The notes beneath the pieces were generated by a model that ran no database searches, had not been told where the DNA came from, and saw only the letters and a program-made list of their open reading frames with translations. Below, piece by piece: positions 60,814 to 64,000 of a stretch of DNA of 64,000 nt. Both the position numbers and the translations under genes were made by a program. Each line of letters opens with the position of its first letter. Positions within the stretch are counted from its first letter, which is position 1. Origin of the DNA: Paenibacillus aurantius (GTDB lineage: Bacteria > Bacillota > Bacilli > Paenibacillales > NBRC-103111); the NCBI RefSeq assembly GCF_032268605.1, contig NZ_CP130318.1:1395001-1459000 (forward strand). The letters run 5' to 3'.

Positions 60814-62613
60814 ATGGCCGAACGGGAAGATTTAATGGACAACGCGGAGGAGCTAACGGAATTCCGCCCGGAAGCGGCGGATGCGGAAGGTCATGACGGC
60901 AGAATCGCGTGGTGGCGGGAAGCGAGAGTAGGGCTGTTCGTTCACTGGGGCCTGTACTCGCTTCCGGGCGGCATCTGGCGCGGCGAGGAGGTCAAGGCCT
61001 CCTACGCGGAGCATCTGATGCTGCGCGCCAAGATTCCCGCTACGGAATACGAGACGATTGCGGACGATTTCCGGGCGGAGCATTTTGACGCCAAGCTGTG
61101 GGCCCGCACGGCGAGAATGGCCGGGCTGAAGTACCTTATCATCACGGCCAAGCATCATGACGGGTTCGCCATGTACGATTCGGACGTATCGGACTACAAC
61201 ATCGTGAAGCGGACGCCGTTCGGACGCGACCCGTTGGAGGAACTGGCCGAGGCGTGCCGCGAGGAAGGGGTGAAGCTGTGCGTCTACTACTCGCACTCCA
61301 TGGATTGGCATCATCCCGATTCCCAGGGGAATACGTGGGATTACCCGGGGAACATCGGGGCCTATGACGACGTTTCGTCTTGGGTGGAGAACGAAGACAA
61401 GCGGACCCGCTACGAGAGCTATCTGCACACGTTTGCATTGCCACAGGTCAAGGAGCTGCTGGAGAAATACGGGCCGATCGGCCTGATGTGGTTCGACTGC
61501 GGCCATAAGCTGACGGAGGAGCAAGGGGCGGCTTTCGTCCGTCAAGTGCGTGAGGTGCAGCCGGACTGCCTGGTGAACCGGCGCGTCTGGAAGGAGCCGT
61601 TCGGCGATTACGGCAATTCGTCGGATAACCAGCCGCACGTGCGCGTCCCCCGCAAGGACTGGGAGTCGATCGCAACCCTGAACGATTCATGGGGCTACAA
61701 GGCGAACGACCGCAACTGGAAAACAGCCGAAGCCGTCCTCCGGCAGATGATCGACGTGCTGAGTTTGAACGGGAATTTCGTCATTAACGTCGGACCGACA
61801 GGCGACGGCGCGTTCGATCCGAAGTCGGTCGAACTGCTGGACGAAATGGGCGCGTGGATGAAGAGAAACGGGGAGGCGGTGTACGGCACGGAGAAGAGTC
61901 CGATCGGAAAGCCGCCCTGGGGGCGCTGCACCGTTAAGGGCGGCACGCTGTACGGCCATCTGTTCGATCCGCCGGCAAGCGGCCGGCTGGTCGTTCCCGG
62001 ATTGCGGAATCCGGTGCAGCGCGCTTACCTGCTAGCCGATCCCGACCGGTTGCCGCTTCCGGTCAGCCGTCTCGGCGGCGAGGATCTGCTGATCGAGCTG
62101 CCCGCAATGGACGACTCCGTTACGATCCCGGTCGTGGCGCTGGAGTTCGAGGGCGAGCTGGATGCGAATCCGGTTCCGCTGCTGGTTGAGACTGATTATC
62201 CGAGTGTGTTCGGCGCCTTCGACGCCGATCTTGCCGGTCCTTGCGTACGCTATGACACAGGGAAGAAGGACCGCGACAACCTGATCGGCTGGCAGAGCCC
62301 GCAGGACGAAGCCTCCTGGTCGTTTCGCGTGAACGGACCGGGACGATTCGGAGTCACCGTGACGTATGGTGCCGAGGCGGCGGGAGGCACTCTGCTGCTG
62401 GCCGTCGCGCCGAAGCCGGCGCACTCCGATGTGCCGCCGCTTAAGCTTGCGGCTGCAATCGAAGGGACCGGGGGCGGTCTCGCCTTCCGTAGCGTGGGAA
62501 TGGGACATGTGGACATCCCGGAAGCGGGCGAGTACACGCTCACGCTGCGGGCGGACGGCCTGCCGGCGGATTCCGGACTATGCGTAAAAGCCATCCAATG
62601 GGAACGGAGCTGA
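60814..62613 (+). CDS. Alpha-L-fucosidase, GH29 family
   Basis: 599 residues. GH29 hallmarks: WWREARVGLFVHWGLYSLPG, KYLIITAKHHDGFAMYDS, LCVYYSHSMDWHHPD, the nucleophile Asp in GLMWFDCGH and LNGNFVINVGPTGDG. A C-terminal beta domain and a further carbohydrate-binding-like part (about residues 440-599) follow. GH29 enzymes release alpha-linked L-fucose with retention. No signal peptide. AGGAGG precedes the ATG. It is co-transcribed with the two-component system and complements the GH95 fucosidase. Confidence 0.94.
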   Translation: MAEREDLMDNAEELTEFRPEAADAEGHDGRIAWWREARVGLFVHWGLYSLPGGIWRGEEVKASYAEHLMLRAKIPATEYETIADDFRAEHFDAKLWARTARMAGLKYLIITAKHHDGFAMYDSDVSDYNIVKRTPFGRDPLEELAEACREEGVKLCVYYSHSMDWHHPDSQGNTWDYPGNIGAYDDVSSWVENEDKRTRYESYLHTFALPQVKELLEKYGPIGLMWFDCGHKLTEEQGAAFVRQVREVQPDCLVNRRVWKEPFGDYGNSSDNQPHVRVPRKDWESIATLNDSWGYKANDRNWKTAEAVLRQMIDVLSLNGNFVINVGPTGDGAFDPKSVELLDEMGAWMKRNGEAVYGTEKSPIGKPPWGRCTVKGGTLYGHLFDPPASGRLVVPGLRNPVQRAYLLADPDRLPLPVSRLGGEDLLIELPAMDDSVTIPVVALEFEGELDANPVPLLVETDYPSVFGAFDADLAGPCVRYDTGKKDRDNLIGWQSPQDEASWSFRVNGPGRFGVTVTYGAEAAGGTLLLAVAPKPAHSDVPPLKLAAAIEGTGGGLAFRSVGMGHVDIPEAGEYTLTLRADGLPADSGLCVKAIQWERS

Positions 62614-62618
62614 GGAGC

Positions 62619-63005
62619 ATGGAGGTCAGAAATTTTCTCGAGGCGGAGCTCACATCGGGCGTAAGCCATCACGGCGAAGGAGAGGTGCGGAGCGTCCGTT
62701 TGTACGGCGGGACCGACTTTGCAACGCCGCTCCGGTTTCTGTATTACACGGTCATTCCGCCAGGAACCTCGATCGGTTACCACCGGCACAAGGACGACGA
62801 GGAAATGTACATCATTCTGGAGGGCCGCGGGCTGATGTCGGTGGACGGGGAGACGCGTGAAGTCAAGGCGGGCGATGCCGTCCTGAACCGGCCGTTCGGC
62901 AGCCATGGACTGAAGAATCACACGGAGGAAGACCTGCGCCTGCTCGTCTTCGAGGTGACCCAGTGTCCCTCCGCCAACGCGGGGACCGGAGGGCCGCAGG
63001 CATAA
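62619..63005 (+). CDS. Cupin-domain protein
   Basis: 128 residues from MEVRNFLEAE. The cupin motif 1 is GYHRHKDDEEMYIILEGRG with the metal ligands His, His, Glu; motif 2 is NRPFGSHGLKNHTEEDLRLL with a His. Small cupins of this type bind or isomerise sugars, or act as regulators' partners. An in-frame ATG at 62580 lies inside the fucosidase gene; the chosen start has GAGG close upstream. It ends the operon before a terminator. Confidence 0.82.
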   Translation: MEVRNFLEAELTSGVSHHGEGEVRSVRLYGGTDFATPLRFLYYTVIPPGTSIGYHRHKDDEEMYIILEGRGLMSVDGETREVKAGDAVLNRPFGSHGLKNHTEEDLRLLVFEVTQCPSANAGTGGPQA

Positions 63006-63062
63006 GCGGGGCGGCCTTGCAGGGCAAGAAAGTGGATGACGGATGGATAACAATTTCGGATG

Positions 63063-63094
63063 GAGGGACGGCAGAGGCGGTCTCTCTTTTTTTT
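63063..63094 (+). terminator. Terminator after the cupin gene
   Basis: GAGGGAC and GTCTCTC form a 7-bp stem with one G-U pair, followed by eight T residues. Confidence 0.85.
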
Positions 63095-63113
63095 GTGCCG
63101 GGATTGCCCTGAT

Positions 63114-63177
63114 CATAAAAAAACACAGGTCGCCTCAAAGATACCACATGGGCTCTCCCAACCCCCTATAGTATGAT
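63114..63177 (+). promoter_or_regulatory. Promoter of the permease operon, box shared with the YesN/YesM promoter
   Basis: A-tract plus CACAG (63124-63128), TGGGCT in the -35 region and TATGAT (63172-63177). Spacing and many intervening bases match the promoter at 57614-57678. Transcription would begin about 40 nt before the permease start. Confidence 0.65.
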
Positions 63178-63224
63178 GAGACCAACAAACAGGGACAACC
63201 AGATCACCAGAAAGGGGAGACGAC

Positions 63225-64000
63225 ATGGCTTCCAAAATGGACATCGCCCGCGAAGGCATTTTGACGTTTAACGATAGCAAAGCCAAGCGCTCGTTCATCA
63301 TGAAGCATTGGCCGTTATACGCGATTTCGATTCCGGGGCTCTTGTATTTCATCATCTTCAAGTACATTCCGCTTTTCGGCTCGGTCATCGCGTTTCAGGA
63401 CTACAACATTTTCAAAGGCATTAGGGGCAGTAAATGGGTGGGGCTCGAGCATTTTCAACGCATGTTCGAATACCATGAATTTCTGATGATTCTGAAAAAT
63501 ACGCTTCTGATCGGATTGTACGATCTTGTCTTCGCTTTCCCGATTCCGATCCTTCTTGCGCTTCTCCTCAACGAGATCCGCTTCCATGGATACAAGCGCG
63601 TCGTGCAGACGGTCATCTACATGCCGCACTTCCTCTCCTGGGTCATCGTCGGCGGCGTAGTCGTCGCTCTGCTGTCCCCTTCGACCGGAGTGGTGAACCA
63701 TTCGCTCGGCTGGTTCGGCATCGAACCGATCTACTTCCTCGGGGAGAACAGCTACATCCGGACCATTCTCATCGGGTCGGGCATCTGGAAAGACAGCGGT
63801 TGGGGCACGATTATCTATCTCGCTGCCATCGCGGGCATCAACCCCGACCTGTACGAAGCGGCCGAGATGGACGGAGCCGGCAAGTTCAGACAGGTTATGG
63901 CGATCACCGTGCCCTCCATTCTGCCGGTCATCACGATATTGTTCCTGCTCCACATCGGACGGTTTCTCGATTTCGGCTTCGAACGCGTCTTCGTCTTCCT
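63225..64000 (+). CDS. ABC sugar transporter permease, LplB type (3' end cut by the window)
   Basis: 258 complete codons are visible and the frame is open to the window end. Start ATG behind AAAGGGGAGA. The protein begins MASKMDIAREGILTF, then a first helix (WPLYAISIPGLLYFIIF) and further helices near residues 95-115, 130-155 and 185-205. The EAA loop for contact with the ATPase is EAAEMDGAGKFRQVMAITVP. It matches LplB-type permeases that work with a YtcP-type partner and a lipoprotein like the one at 49123. Control by the adjacent YesN/YesM system is suggested by the shared promoter box. Confidence 0.93.
   Translation, partial: MASKMDIAREGILTFNDSKAKRSFIMKHWPLYAISIPGLLYFIIFKYIPLFGSVIAFQDYNIFKGIRGSKWVGLEHFQRMFEYHEFLMILKNTLLIGLYDLVFAFPIPILLALLLNEIRFHGYKRVVQTVIYMPHFLSWVIVGGVVVALLSPSTGVVNHSLGWFGIEPIYFLGENSYIRTILIGSGIWKDSGWGTIIYLAAIAGINPDLYEAAEMDGAGKFRQVMAITVPSILPVITILFLLHIGRFLDFGFERVFVF

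Noticed and set aside
1-64000. tRNA, rRNA genes or a CRISPR array
   Set aside because: Reading through the gaps I saw no cloverleaf-like arms, rRNA-like conserved stretches or regularly spaced repeats. A tRNAscan, Rfam and CRISPR search would settle this.

Overview
The window is GC-rich, has strong AGGAGG-type ribosome binding sites and ATGA-coupled genes, and carries YesM/YesN-type sensor systems, an LplB-type sugar permease, a YtrA-type GntR regulator, CcpA-like cre boxes and a CitA/CitB-Tct system. Together these point to a Paenibacillus or a close relative (family Paenibacillaceae); this is inference from gene content. No rRNA, tRNA, CRISPR array or intact transposase was seen. Two AT-rich islands (about 14.9-15.85 kb and 24.36-25.13 kb) differ from the rest and look acquired.

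Layout. 1-1.6 kb: 3' part of a YesM-type sensor kinase. 1.9-11.0 kb: a co-directional amino-sugar operon with a hydroxyacid dehydrogenase, a two-domain protein with an alpha/alpha-toroid part, a GH3 beta-N-acetylglucosaminidase, an FAD oxidoreductase, a NanE-ROK kinase fusion and NagA. It contains no sialic acid lyase. I read it as a route that takes GlcNAc/ManNAc-containing saccharides to glucosamine-6-phosphate. 11.2-13.4 kb: an OmpR/EnvZ-type two-component system. 13.7-14.9 kb: galactonate dehydratase. 15-16.5 kb: AT-rich island with an HD hydrolase, then a pair of small stress-type proteins. 16.7-22.4 kb: TctCBA tricarboxylate transporter divergent from its CitA/CitB-like two-component system, with a cre box between them. 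22.5-30.2 kb: HAD phosphatase, aldo/keto reductase, a self-contained AT-rich HEPN-like gene, an SDR, an ECF sigma/anti-sigma pair, and an FdhF-like molybdoenzyme behind a promoter with a perfect cre and a structured leader.

30.4-49 kb: mostly housekeeping and envelope genes. They are a small secreted protein behind a dyad-controlled promoter, a UlaG-like hydrolase, a DEVD-box helicase, a CorA-like protein, a GntR/DUF1648 pair with a palindromic operator, a WYL regulator, a VanY-type carboxypeptidase, a chemoreceptor, a heterodimeric ABC exporter preceded by a structured leader, a BNR-repeat protein, a MmcQ/YjbR protein and a sugar isomerase. 49.1-64 kb: a carbohydrate locus with a solute-binding lipoprotein, GH95 fucosidase, GH43-like enzyme, Gfo/Idh oxidoreductase and GH31 enzyme. 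Then come a YesN/YesM two-component system, a GH29 fucosidase, a cupin, and the start of an LplB-type permease cut by the window edge. Two fucosidase families with GH31 suggest a fucosylated, perhaps xyloglucan-like, glycan.

The most useful new observations are: (1) the promoters of the YesN/YesM system and of the permease share an ungapped box architecture with identical spacing to the -10, so they look like one regulon; (2) the ManNAc/GlcNAc operon without NanA; (3) the isolated AT-rich HEPN cassette; (4) structured leaders before the FdhF-like gene and the ABC exporter.
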